Below are positions 22,747 to 33,262 of a stretch of 64,000 bases of DNA, piece by piece. The notes beneath the pieces are model-generated. The model made no database searches. It was not told the origin of the DNA and worked only from the letters and a program-made list of their open reading frames with translations. The DNA comes from Wolfiporia cocos (taxonomy: Eukaryota; Basidiomycota; Agaricomycetes; Polyporales; Phaeolaceae). Within the stretch, counting starts at the first letter, position 1; each line of letters starts with the position of its first letter. Both the position numbers and the translations under genes were made by a program. The stretch covers positions 496,001-560,000 of the forward strand of contig JACCLO010000016.1 in assembly GCA_029448655.1 (NCBI GenBank), read 5' to 3'.

Positions 22747-24694
22747 TAGTGTTGCCGAAGTTCAGTTCGGTTCAGGTTCAGGGGGGTCTAGGGCTGAACC
22801 TAGAACCGAACCAACTGCAGGGAGCCTGAACCTGAACCTGAACCTGGACTGAACCTGCTGAACCAGTTCATCAGGTTCGGTTCATGGTTCGAACTAGGTT
22901 CGAACCGCTAAGTTACTTGCTTTTATAGAGTGTAAAAATAATAATTTGGACACCAACTTTGTGTACCTTTCTATGTATACCAATTGTCTACCTCATTCCC
23001 GGCACTATTGAACCCACTAAAGTAACCACACTTCAAGTTCTGCAGTGCCTCCATTTGGTGTCTATTGGGCTGCTGCATTCCAATGCGGCTCTTAGTCTTG
23101 ATTAGAGTGGTAAACATAACTTTTTGATGCATAACAATCACCCAAGGCAGCCATTTTGAGCAGTTCAGTAATCAGAGTTCATGAGTGTAAGTTAGCCTGA
23201 GGCAAAGCTCAATAACAAAACATTCTTAGACAACTCTGTATATAACCTAGGATCATGGATATGAAGTGAAATATTATCTTCTACATTTCTTACTTCATCT
23301 GACAGCAACAAATGCAGCCCAATGCCACAGAAAGCATGGTAATCCCAACATGGGGTTGAGCCCTTGCCATATTGGGAGACTAGAGTATGTGAGTGTTGAT
23401 GCTTGCTATGGTGAAGCCAGCTGTACATAACTTACTGCAACAACACTATAGCAAAGATGGCAAGAACATAATCATAATTTATGCTTATCCACCAGTGACT
23501 ACACAGAATATGTTAATGCTAAGTGGTTCAAGGTTCAGTCCAGTTCGAACCTGGTTCAAGGGTACCCATGGCCCCCCTGAACCAAGAACCAAACCTTGAT
23601 GCCCTACCCTGAACTGGACCTGGACTTAGTGTTGCAAGGTCCGGTCCGGTCCGGTCTTTTGCATGTTTTGGGCAGGACCGAGGACCAGGACCAGGACCGG
23701 ACCGGTGCGGGAAATGAGAGACCGGACTGAGACCGGTCCCAAGTAGGACCGCGGTCCTATACCGGTCCCAGGACCGGTATGAACCGGTCCAGGACCGATT
23801 GAATGGTCATTCACTTGACTAGATTTTATTTGTAAGAAAATGCGACGAACTTAAGGGCACTTATTGCTCAACATGTATCAAAACATACTTAGTACAGCTC
23901 GCAAATTAACTGTGATACACTGATTGTTAAGTTTTGCCAGTATAGTTAGTACACTGAAGCTAGTATATATTTATATATGCCACTGTGGTGACTGCACATC
24001 TCAGGTTAAACCTGATGACATAAGTTATTGTTTCATTCTTGTATGACACAATGAGTAGTAATAGTGACCACTAAGTGATTGGAAGCCAGTGACTGCATGA
24101 GATTGAACTGCATATATATTTATTTCAATGTGCAAATGTCAAAGCTACTGGGCGGGATAATATACAACTGTGTGCAAGTCAACAACATTAGTGATAACAT
24201 GAGGGCAGACTGCATGTGTTAAGCACTGCCCAAGACAATAGCAGTGCTTCGTTGTATCATTAATATCAGAAGCGTTACTGGTGAAAACTATTATTGTCAG
24301 GTTTTGTGATGCTTAGCTAGTGGTACATACATGATGCAGATCGTCTTGGATCACTCACTGGAGTCTTAGGTACTTGATTTTATGTTTAAATTAGTGCATC
24401 ATGGTTTACAATCTTGGAGTCAAAGCACTATTCTATGCCAACTTTTGGGACCGGTCCGGGACTGGTCCAGACCGGTCCCAACCGGTCCTGTATAAATTGA
24501 CAACTCGTTAGGACCAGGACCAGGACCGTGTTAGGACCGGGACCGGTCCGGACCGCTGAATCGGTCCTAATCAGTCCGGTCCTGGTCCTGTCCTTGGTCT
24601 TTAGCGGTCCTTGGGACCGGACCTCGCAACACTACCTGGACTGAACCTGAACCTAGGTTCAGTTCAGGCGGTTCAGGTTCTGAACTGAACTTTA
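22747..24694. mobile_element. hAT-like non-autonomous element 1, split by element 2
   Basis: The left end TAGTGTTGCCGAAGTTCAG starts directly after GGTTTTAT (22739-22746). The right end GAACTGAACTTTA is directly followed by the same GGTTTTAT (24695-24702), an 8-bp target duplication typical of hAT elements. The right terminus lacks the expected CGGCAACAC, so that end carries a short deletion. Subterminal zones on both sides are arrays of the short motif GGTTCAG and its complement. No transposase coding is present. Element 2 sits inside it at 23627-24634. Confidence 0.75.
23627..24634. mobile_element. hAT-like non-autonomous element 2, nested in element 1
   Basis: A 1,008-bp element with near-perfect terminal inverted repeats: left TAGTGTTGCAAGGTCCGGTC, and the right end differs at one base in the first 21. 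It is flanked by an exact 8-bp duplication CCTGGACT (23619-23626 and 24635-24642). Subterminal regions are packed with ACCGGTCC-type motifs. There is no transposase gene, so it must be moved in trans by a related hAT transposase. Confidence 0.85.
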
Positions 24695-24847
24695 GGTTTT
24701 ATTGAGTGGCAGTGTCCGAGAAATGTGATAGAAATGTCTGGTGGCTTCTATACTGTGGCTTCCGGTCCGGGATTGTACATCACCAAAAGTCTGGCAAGCC
24801 TAATGACTGACAAGATGCTCATGGCACGTCTTTCAATCTAGGATTTG

Positions 24848-25384
24848 TGTTACGGATCGAATATCCGTTCAGCTGAAATAACCAAGTCGAGTTACTCAGT
24901 GTATCGAGTAGCGCACTACTCGTCGGACTCAGCAGAGTCGAGCATCGATATACTAGCTGCAGGCTTAATTGCTCAAGCCTTTGAGAACGAGTATAGGATC
25001 CTTGTAATTCAACAAGGTCGAGCTGAGGAGCTCGACCAGTATTTACAGCAGAGTCTTTATACTACGTTTCTGTAACTGGGGTCATAGTGTCCTTGGTACT
25101 GCTACCATTAAATCCATAAGGTTTGTGTGCTCCGATAACTAAGCTGAAACGCTGCGGTTGAGCGCAACAAGGGGTGAAACGCAGAAGCACGGTGGTTAGA
25201 CACCAGATATCCGCTAGAACCTGATACGCTATGGGACCATGGGCATAGGGCTGTTGTACATGAAACGAGGGTCACTGGCTGAACAGGGAACCCTAGAAAA
25301 TAAACGCGCGATAGTGCGGTTGAACGCTAAGTCCTCCTCTCCAGTGAGGCATTGAAAATATGCGAAATAGTATGGACTGTAACA
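24848..25384 (-). repeat. 3' LTR of the gypsy element
   Basis: The 537-bp LTR next to the polypurine tract. It differs from the other LTR by C/T at the G-G-(C/T)-T-G site near 25270 and by T/C within the TA(T/C)GG near its inner end. Confidence 0.95.
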
Positions 25385-25398
25385 TCACCCCCCTCCCA
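25385..25398 (-). other. Polypurine tract for plus-strand priming
   Basis: On the minus strand the bases directly before the 3' LTR read GGGAGGGGGGTGA, a purine-rich tract at the position where LTR elements prime second-strand synthesis. Confidence 0.75.
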
Positions 25399-25541
25399 AG
25401 CCTTCATCACCCTCGATGAAATCCAAGCATCACGGCCACTCAAAGGGCCTCGGGGTCGGGGTCGTTATACCCTGCATCTCCATCGGGGAGAGGAGGCGTG
25501 GCCGGAGGGACCCAGAGCTGGTAGGGCGCGCATTCCCCTCG

Positions 25542-26505
25542 TCAATGTCCAGGCTGGGATACTCGGCACGTGGGGCAGCGATAGTCGGGGCAGTCGAGGA
25601 TCCAATGGTACAGACTGCCGCAGCCTCGACAGAGATGGTCGAGGCGGGGAGTGAGTGGAGGGGACGTTGCAGAGGTAGTCCCCTGACTCGTATCGTTGGT
25701 GGTGGTGGTGGACCCATATGCGCTCTCGGAGCCATCGGGGTAGGCTGAGGAGGGGATCGTCCCAGGTGTCGCGCCCTCACTCCCATTCCTCTTGGCTGAT
25801 GATCTCAACTGATGGAGATCGTCGACCAGCTTCGTCATTAGCTGGGGCAGTGGGTGGCGGGGTGGCAGGCCCAACACGGCTCGGCCCCTCTCGGACTGGG
25901 CATCGTTCGCGGCTTCGTGAATGAGGAGCAGGGCCCTCTGATTCTCCAGGTCGAGCCCCTGTGGCGGCGGTCGCATGGGGAGCGTCGTGAGATACCAGAG
26001 AACGGTATTCCATAAAATCGTACGGTTCTGCAATTCTAGCCAATTCATCGTCGTCGAGTAGCCAGGAGGGCATTGGAGGGAGGGGGCTGCGTTGCTGGGC
26101 TGGGCGACGCGGGCCTTCTTCCCGCTCGTTGAACTCCCTCCGGATTCACGATGGCGTCGACGCCCCAAGGTGGTCGATCCACTGATCGATGTTCTGCCCA
26201 AGCTGCTGCCTCTGCCAGCGGACCGTCCGTTTGAGTTGGACAAGTCGTTCTGTAATGTCCTGGTAGCTGTCGTAGACGGCGGTGAGCTCCTGTACGAGCT
26301 CAAATTGATCGGTCCAGGGGGTCGGGTGGCCTCCTGGGGGAACGTCGGATCTATGCCAGGTGAGCGCGTGGCGAGTGCGGAGGTGGGCCTCCTCGGAACA
26401 CCCATAACACCTTCCTGTCTGGTACCCCATGTGGACGGCAAGGGACCGTCGCAACGTTGGGGCTCTGGGGCGGTCTGGCTGGCTGTGGGTAGGCTGAGGC
26501 GACGA
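25542..26505 (-). pseudogene. Extra 3' reading frame of the gypsy element with zinc-knuckle-like motif
   Basis: Downstream of the chromodomain stop there are two overlapping open frames. One begins at an ATG near 26505 (M-S-S-P-Q-P-T-H-S), has a W-Q-R-Q-Q-L helical stretch and stops at a TGA at 26148-26146. Reading that TGA as Arg, it would continue to about 25777. The other, in the pol frame, runs to 25542. It contains L-E-N-Q-R-A-L-L-L-I-H-E-A-A and ends with C-R-G-C-x4-H-x4-C plus another Cys pair, a CCHC knuckle. The second frame resembles accessory proteins I associate with mushroom retroelements. Whether the two are joined by a frameshift, or only one is real, cannot be settled from one copy. 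Confidence 0.5.
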
Positions 26506-26546
26506 CATGTTACTTCTTCGACTTGACGAGTTCTGACTCCCCTTCA

Positions 26547-29500
26547 TCAACTTTTGTAGTCCTCCAGAAGGTCGGGGGAATTCTTCAAGTTCACTGTGTC
26601 TTCCCAAGAGTCATCGGCGGATGGGTAGCCCTTCCAGTGGACCAGGTACTGTTTCTTCCCTCGGTGTTGTCTTTGGTTCAGGATGGACTCGACCTCGTAC
26701 TCATCGTGCCCTTCGACCAGGTCCGGGGGTGGCTTCGTATGATTGGGCCCGTGCACCCTTGTCTCATTGAATGGCTTCAGTAGCGAGGCGTGGAAGACCG
26801 GGTGTATTTTCCACCGGGGCGGCAGGGCTAACCTGTACGTGACAGCCCCGAGCTTCTTGCTGATGGTGAATGGCCCTTCCCTTCTTGGAGCGAGCTTCCG
26901 GGATTCATATGGAAGGTGGAGAGTCCTGGCGTCAAGCCACACTTTGTCCCCCTTGCTGAATTTGGGCAAATCACGTAGAGTCCGGCTTGCCATCCGTTTC
27001 TGGGCTAGTTCGTGTGCGGCAATGGCTTTCTCCCTTGCTTCTCTGACACCTTTCATTCTCTCTTTCGCAGCGGGCACCTGCACCGGGCTGTCTTCTTCGG
27101 GCAACCCTCGTGGGATGTACCCCATGATCACTTCAGTGGGGGCCAAACCTCGCTCGGTCCTTCGTGTGTTATGGGCAAATTCTACGTCTGGGAGTCTGGC
27201 GACCCAGAGCCGCGGATCGTTCATGCAGTAGATGCGCAGGTAGACTTCTATTTGCTGATTCATTCGTTCGGTCTGCCCGTCGGTCTGCAGATGGTATGCC
27301 ATACTTAGTGCGGATTCGATTCCTAGGAGCTTACAGAGGGCCTGGAAAAACTTTGAAGCGAACTGGGGCCCTCGGTCCGATATGACTTTTCGAGGGAGAC
27401 CGTACTTCGAATAGATTTGTTGATGGAATATGTCTGCAGCTCCTTCGCTGGTGATGGTTTTGTCGCAGGGGGTCAGAGATATTGCTTTGGATAGTCCATG
27501 GTCGATGATGACCATAATTGAATCATATTTCCCTACTTGTGGGAGGTCCGTGATGAAGTCTACCGAGCATTGCGAGAAGGGGAGTGCGTCCTTCTGGGTT
27601 GGGATCGGTTGCAGCGGTGCTTTCATCGGGTGTCGATCGGGTTTCATCTGCTGACAGACTGTGCAGCCTTTGACATATTCGGCCACGGTTTTTCGCAGGT
27701 CGGGCCACCAGAAGTGCTCTTGCACTTTCAGGGTCGTCCCCCAAATCCCGGGGTGGCCTGCCGCGATTGGGTCATGGTACCTCGAGATAACGTCCCTTCT
27801 CAAGCCAGGGTCGCGTGGCACGTACATCCGCCCCTTATACAAGAGGACCCCTTCGCTGTACTGCCAGTCTTCCATTGATGTCCTTAAAGGGGGCTGCTCC
27901 CCTTGTTCAACGGCACGGAGTCCCTGTTCCGCGATCGGGTCGAAGGGCTTCGCGATCTTGATCCAATCGATGATCGGAACTTCGATCACGTGAATGAATA
28001 GGGTATTGGGCAGCATTTGGATGTCTTCATTGTCATGTTCGGAGCTGTCTAGATTCATGAGGCGTGAGAGGGTGTCTTCCATTACCAGTTTCTTCCCTGG
28101 GACGTGCTGCAGCCGGATGTCGAATTGCGAGAGTAGCAGATGCCATCTCGCCTGTCTCCGATTCAATCTCTGGGCGCTTCGCCAGTACATAAGGTTCTGG
28201 TGGTCACTCCTGATCAGGATCTGATGTGGACCCCCTTCTAGAAGGTGGCACCATTCTTCCAGCGCGCGAACCACTCCTAGGAGTTCTCAATCGTAGATTT
28301 CGTAGTTTCGTTCTGCCGGGGTGAGGGATTGTGACAGGTAGCCCACTGGTCGCTCATTCCCGCTATGGTCTTTTTGTTTGAGTACCGCTCGGAGGGCAAA
28401 CTGCGAGGCGTCAGTTTCCAGGATGAAGGGTTTCTCCTTGTCGGGGAGGAGCAGCGTGGGGGCTGTTACAAATTTGTTCTTCAGGAACTTGAACGCCTCG
28501 TTTTCTCGCTCCGTCCACTTGAACCCCGTGCCTGTCACAGTTTTTGTGAGGTCAATGAGTGGTCGCGCATGCGTGGAGTAGTGGTCGATGAATTTTCTGT
28601 AGAAATTTGCAAACCCTAAGAAGGAGTGGACCCCCTTGACATTCCGTGGGGGTGGCCAGTCGTGGATTCCTTTGAGCTTGGCAGGGTCCATCTGGACCTG
28701 ACTGGGAGTGATTACGAGTCCAAGGAACTCTACCCTTTCCACTCCGAATGCGCATTTTTCTGGCTTCACGAACAACTTTTCTTCGGCCAGCTTGCACAGG
28801 ACTTGTCGCTCTCGCTCTCTATGGGTCTCCTGGTCTGGAGAGAAGATGAGGATGTCGTCCATGTAGACTAATACCCATCCTTCGGCGATTTCAGTTTTTA
28901 GTATCTCATTCATCATGGCCTGGAATGTGGCTGGTGAGTTGCACATTCCGAAGAACATCACTGTCGGTTCGTAGAGGCCAGCATTGGTCTTGAATGCGCC
29001 CTTCCATTGGTCGCCTTCTTGGATTCGCACATTGTTATATCCTGCTCGTAGGTCCATTTTGGTGAACACCTTCGCCCCTCTTAGCTTCTCAATGAGTTCG
29101 GATATCAGGGGTAGAGGGTAAGCGTTCTTAACCGTCCCTTCGTTCAGGTATCAGTAGTCTTGGCAGGGCCTTAGCCCTCCATCCTTCTTTGGGACGAAGA
29201 AGGCGGGGGAAGCCATGGGGGACTTCAATGGTCGGATGAACCCCTTGGCGAGATTTTCTGCCAGGAATTCGTCCATGGCCTTCTGTTCTCTGGGGGATAG
29301 TGAGTATACCTTGCAATCCCGGGGTACGAAGTCGGGCTTTAGCTCGATAGCATGGTCCCATGGCCTCAATGGGGGAAACGCGGTTGCTGCTTTCTTGCTG
29401 AAGACGTGTGCAAAGTCTTTCAGGTGTTCAGGGATGGTGTCCTCCGTGGGTCCTCCCTTCCCTGTTTCGGAGAACTCTTGAGATTTCATCATCGCCTTGC

Positions 29501-30533
29501 GTATACGGGAGAGAGCTGCGCTTCTCTGTCGGAATCGTTTTGGGGCTTCGGTCCTAGGAGCGATCAGCTTCTTGGTTCGGACAAACCTCCTTAGTAGCTG
29601 GTATTCTTCGTCTGAGACGGGGTCCTTTACCGATTGTTGAGCGTCGGTAGAGCCGAAACCCTTGTCCCCTCTCTTCGTTTCCTCGAGCTCCTCTACCTGG
29701 ATCACTTCGGGGGTGAGGGCTTGTTCGAATATTATTTGCGCGATGCGCATTCCGTGAATGATATGGTGGGGTGTCGTTGATTGGTTGAATAGGATGACTG
29801 GGATCTCTCCACGGTAGTCGGGATCAATTACTCCTGCCCCAACCGTGAGCCCGTGTTTGAGCGTGAGGCCTGAGCGCGAGGCTATCCTTCCGTAAGAGCC
29901 TTTCAGAATCTCCATCCGAACTCCGGTGGGGATTGCCTTCCACCCTCCAGGGGCAATTTCGTCATCCTTTGAAGCATATAGGTCGTACCCAATGGCCCCG
30001 TCGGTTCCCCTCGTTGGGAGCTTCCCTTCGGGGGTTACTGTCATTTTGACAGTATCAAGTTGGATTATGGCGTCGGTCGTTCGGGCTTTCTCTGTCGGTT
30101 TGTCAGGGGTGACATCGATCTTTCCTGTTGCCCAATTGATGGCGGGGCTCTCCCTTTTCAACCACTTGTATCCGAGGATCATCTCCTCTTTTCCAATGTT
30201 CCCTACGAGGAAGCGGACTTTGCATTCCTTCCCTCCATACTCGATGGGGAGGAAGACTTCCCTGTCTACCTGCCCATCCTTGTTGGTGGTTCCATCGACG
30301 TTTCGGACGGTGATTGGGTTTTTTAGAGGTCGGGTCATGATTCGGTGTCAGATGACGAGTTTTGAGTGGATCAGGGAGGACATGGCTCCCGAGCTGATGA
30401 GGGCGTTTACTTTCACGGTTTTCTGCAGCTTCAGGGTTACGGGGATAAACAGCAATCGATCGCGTTCATACGAGGTAATTACATGGGCTGCGCTTTCGGG
30501 AGGTAAGACCGTGTGCTTCCTCCCTACTCGAAA
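26547..30533 (-). pseudogene. pol of the gypsy element: protease, dUTPase, RT, RNase H, integrase, chromodomain (three in-frame TGA)
   Basis: One frame runs from 30533 to a genuine stop at 26549-26547. It is interrupted only by TGA at 30350-30348, 29153-29151 and 28289-28287. Domains in order: a protease remnant with A-L-I-S-S-G-A (the usual Asp of D-S-G is Ser); a complete dUTPase (A-I-G-Y-D-L-Y-A, R-S-G-L, G-V-I-D-P-D-Y-R-G-E, M-R-I-A-Q-I-I, K-G-F-G-S-T); reverse transcriptase with M-D-L-R-A-G-Y and Y-M-D-D-I-L; RNase H; integrase with the H-H-C-C finger (C-T-V-C-Q-Q-M-K) and D-D-E residues; a G-P-F module; and a chromodomain with Y-L-V-H-W-K-G-Y-P. It overlaps the gag frame by a few codons in the -1 frame, suggesting frameshifting. 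The stop in RT falls in D-Y-(R)-Y-L-N and the one in RNase H in Y-D-(R)-E-L-L. Confidence 0.93.
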
Positions 30534-32170
30534 TCCTGGTCATCGAGAATTTGGGCAAGGAATGAGGGGTTCTTAGCTTTGAGAATTCGGATCGCGTTAA
30601 CTGCTTCTTCCACTGCCGTGGCTCCATCGTCCTCGTCCTCGGTGTCTTCCTCTTCCGTGTGAGCGGTGGAGGTTCCTTCTTCTGATGCTTCTATCTTTTG
30701 AGCCCTGCCCTTGGCGGGGGTCTTCTTCTTTCATTTCGGGCAGTTGCTGGAGAGGTGGCCCTTCTCTTTGCAATTGAAGCACCGCCCCTCGGTTTGGAGC
30801 TTGCGTCGCTCTTCTGTGGACATTCGATCGTCGTCCATCACATTCGGGTCTTTTGCAGGGGCCGGTGTGGCTGGGGCGCTAGGTCCCTTGGCTCGCCACT
30901 GGGGTTTCTTCTTGGGGTCCCCTCGTCCCTTGATGAACGTGTTATAATTGTTCTCATTGATGGACGCTTGTTTCATCCAGTCGGTGAGGGTTATGACGGG
31001 GGGAACAATGTTTATGATGTGCGTAACGAGTGCAGGTCTGATGGCTCTCTTGTATAGGGTGACAAGGAGCGGGTTGCACTGCTGTCGGTCCAGCCCCGTT
31101 TTTCCTACGAGGTTATCGAACTTGATGTTAAAGTCGTCAATGTTCTTCTTCTCTTGCCTGAGACCGAAGAGATCGTCGTTGGTTTTCTGTTTTTCTTCGA
31201 TGGGTTCGAATGCGGCATTGAATTCTGTGCTGAACTGGAGCAATGTGGGGACGACGAACGCTCCTGTTGTCGGGTCTGTGTGCTTGGCGTAGTAATTCTC
31301 CTTCCATTGGTCCACTCGGTCACTCCCTCGAATGTAGGACATGATGAAGAGGATCTTCTGATCGTCGGTTTGGTATTCTGTTGCGAACATAGTGAACCAT
31401 GTGTTGCAATCGTTCTTGAAGCGCTGTAGCTTCTTTCGTTCTCCCTTGAAAGGTTCGGGAGTGGCGAGCTTTATGCGGTTTCCTCGGCCTGGTGGGGCGA
31501 ACTGCATGCCCCATCCTGCGGGGTTTCCTCCGCCTGGGGGGCCTCCTCCACCTGGTGGGCCTCCTCCGCCCGGCAGTCCTCCTGGATTGCCTCCCGCACT
31601 GCCTGCTGGATTACCGCTGCCGCCCGGGGGACCTCCGCCCCTGGGGGGACCTCCCCCTCCAGGAATTCCTCCCCCTCCAGGCACTCCTGCTCCGGTGGGG
31701 TTTGTTCCACTAGTACTTCCAGGTAGCGGATTATTAGCCGGCGGAGGGATATTGGCCATTCCCCCTGCACCCTGGCTCGTGCCGCTGCTTCCCGAAACAG
31801 CACTTCCGCCCAAGGTTGTACTTCCCATACCCATGCTTCCTCCGGTGGGGGTGGGGTTCGCTGTCTGTCCTCCGAGTTGTCCATTGCCTGTTCGAGATAC
31901 GGTGATGGCCGATGTCATTAAGTCTGTGATGGTTCCGAAGCATTCGAAAGCGGCGCGCATCTGCTCCCAGGGGTCGTTCGAGGATGGGGGTAGTTGTACC
32001 CACGAGGGAACGAGTTTATCTGGAGTCAGGATGGTGAGATATCCTCCTTTTGTGAAGAATCCTGCAGGGGGATCTCTCCACTCATGCTTCTCTTCATAGT
32101 AGATGCGTCTGTATATTTCGGGGAGCAGGTGGATCAACCGGTTCGGGAGATCCGGGTCAAAGCGTTGCAT
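30524..32170 (-). pseudogene. gag of the gypsy element (one in-frame TGA near the 3' end)
   Basis: The frame starts at ATG 32170 and is open to a TGA at 30733-30731. The same frame then continues through an acidic tail to TAG at 30526-30524. The N-terminal 150 residues are followed by a Gly/Pro-rich linker of about 100 residues. Then comes the retrotransposon gag core (W-F-T-M-F, Y-I-R-G-S-D-R-V-D-Q-W) and a CCHC zinc knuckle C-F-N-C-K-E-K-G-H-L-S-S-N-C just before the TGA. The TGA would read as Arg in a basic K-(R)-K-K-K run. A product truncated at the TGA still keeps the capsid and knuckle, so this break may be tolerated. Confidence 0.9.
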
Positions 32171-32203
32171 GGACTTGCACTTTTGATAAGTGAGTCTTGT
32201 TAA

Positions 32204-32216
32204 GAGCTCGACCTTC
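32204..32216 (-). other. Primer-binding site, apparently self-primed
   Basis: Directly inside the 5' LTR the minus strand reads GAAGGTCGAGCTC. It does not begin with TGG, so it does not look like a site for the CCA end of a tRNA. Eleven bases (AAGGTCGAGCT) are exactly complementary to AGCTCGACCTT inside the LTR at 32393-32383, at the likely transcript 5' end. Confidence 0.6.
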
Positions 32217-32753
32217 TGTTACGGATCGAATATCCGTTCAGCTGAAATAACCAAGTCGAGTTACTCAGTGTATCGAGTAGCGCACTACTCGTCGGACTCA
32301 GCAGAGTCGAGCATCGATATACTAGCTGCAGGCTTAATTGCTCAAGCCTTTGAGAACGAGTATAGGATCCTTGTAATTCAACAAGGTCGAGCTGAGGAGC
32401 TCGACCAGTATTTACAGCAGAGTCTTTATACTACGTTTCTGTAACTGGGGTCATAGTGTCCTTGGTACTGCTACCATTAAATCCATAAGGTTTGTGTGCT
32501 CCGATAACTAAGCTGAAACGCTGCGGTTGAGCGCAACAAGGGGTGAAACGCAGAAGCACGGTGGTTAGACACCAGATATCCGCTAGAACCTGATACGCTA
32601 TGGGACCATGGGCATAGGGCTGTTGTACATGAAACGAGGGTCACTGGTTGAACAGGGAACCCTAGAAAATAAACGCGCGATAGTGCGGTTGAACGCTAAG
32701 TCCTCCTCTCCAGTGAGGCATTGAAAATATGCGAAATAGTACGGACTGTAACA
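32217..32753 (-). repeat. 5' LTR of the gypsy element
   Basis: The 537-bp LTR upstream of gag. In transcription sense it begins TGTTACAGTCCG and ends CGTAACA. It contains the TATA-like box described separately and a GGTCGAGCTC / AGCTCGACC inverted repeat near 32383-32406. Confidence 0.95.
32424..32430 (-). promoter_or_regulatory. TATA-like box of the gypsy 5' LTR
   Basis: The minus strand reads TATAAAG, 37 bases upstream of the AGCTCGACCTT that pairs with the primer-binding site. This fits a transcript starting at about 32393. Confidence 0.5.
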
Positions 32754-32758
32754 ATTTG

Positions 32759-33083
32759 TTGACAAACGGCGGCCAAAGTCCGGCCAGCCACATCAATTAC
32801 TGACTACCACTCGGGATCTAGGTACAAACGAGCAAAGGTACGCTACACTGGTACTACCCCTTTTATACCGTTGCTAACCTCAGGGCAGGCGGTGCAGCTT
32901 GCTTCACCGCGCGCCTCCAGCTATTCCGCCAACAGGAATATAATCTATGCTACAGCATTTTGGGCAAAATACAGGAGTGATTCAACCATAGCTACAGTAT
33001 ACATAGGTGTAATATGAATGCGGACTGAAATATGGCTGTATGTTATACAGCAAAATGGTAGTAGTGTTCAATACAGGAGGGAC
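32759..33083. other. Unassigned sequence between retroelement and inverted-repeat element
   Basis: Nothing gene-like. It may be outer sequence of the element that follows, since weak similarity between the two flanks continues beyond its 52-bp inverted repeats. Confidence 0.4.
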
Positions 33084-33185
33084 TTCAGTCACTGAGATTA
33101 ATTTAGCAACTGTGCTTCGTTAGCGCTGCACAGTTCCCCATGTGCATATCAATCTGTAGATTAATCTACCAAATTGATAAAATGA

Positions 33186-33262
33186 ACCGCACTAAGAGGG
33201 ATTGAACTCTCAACCTCCAAACAGCAGGGCCAGTGACACGGGAGGCACTAGTCCACATGCCC
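33186..33262 (-). ncRNA. tRNA-like relic (B-box only clear)
   Basis: On the minus strand AGTTCAATCCC (33208-33198) matches a Pol III B box within a weak T-arm. The upstream A-box region is degenerate. Probably a tRNA-derived relic. Confidence 0.3.

Larger units (their letters stand above)
24848..32753 (-). mobile_element. Full-length Ty3/gypsy (chromovirus) LTR retrotransposon with dUTPase
   Basis: Two 537-bp LTRs (24848-25384 and 32217-32753), both TG...CA, differ at only two positions. They are flanked by the 5-bp target duplication ATTTG (24843-24847 and 32754-32758). The element is read on the minus strand in the order gag, protease, dUTPase, reverse transcriptase, RNase H, integrase, GPF module, chromodomain, then an extra 3' reading frame. 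Near-identical LTRs point to recent insertion, yet the coding frames carry several TGA stops. It therefore now looks non-autonomous, or was copied from an already damaged parent. Confidence 0.95.

Noticed and set aside
32204..32216. Conventional tRNA primer-binding site
   Set aside because: The sequence beside the LTR does not begin with TGG and is not complementary to a CCA end. Self-complementarity to the LTR explains it better.
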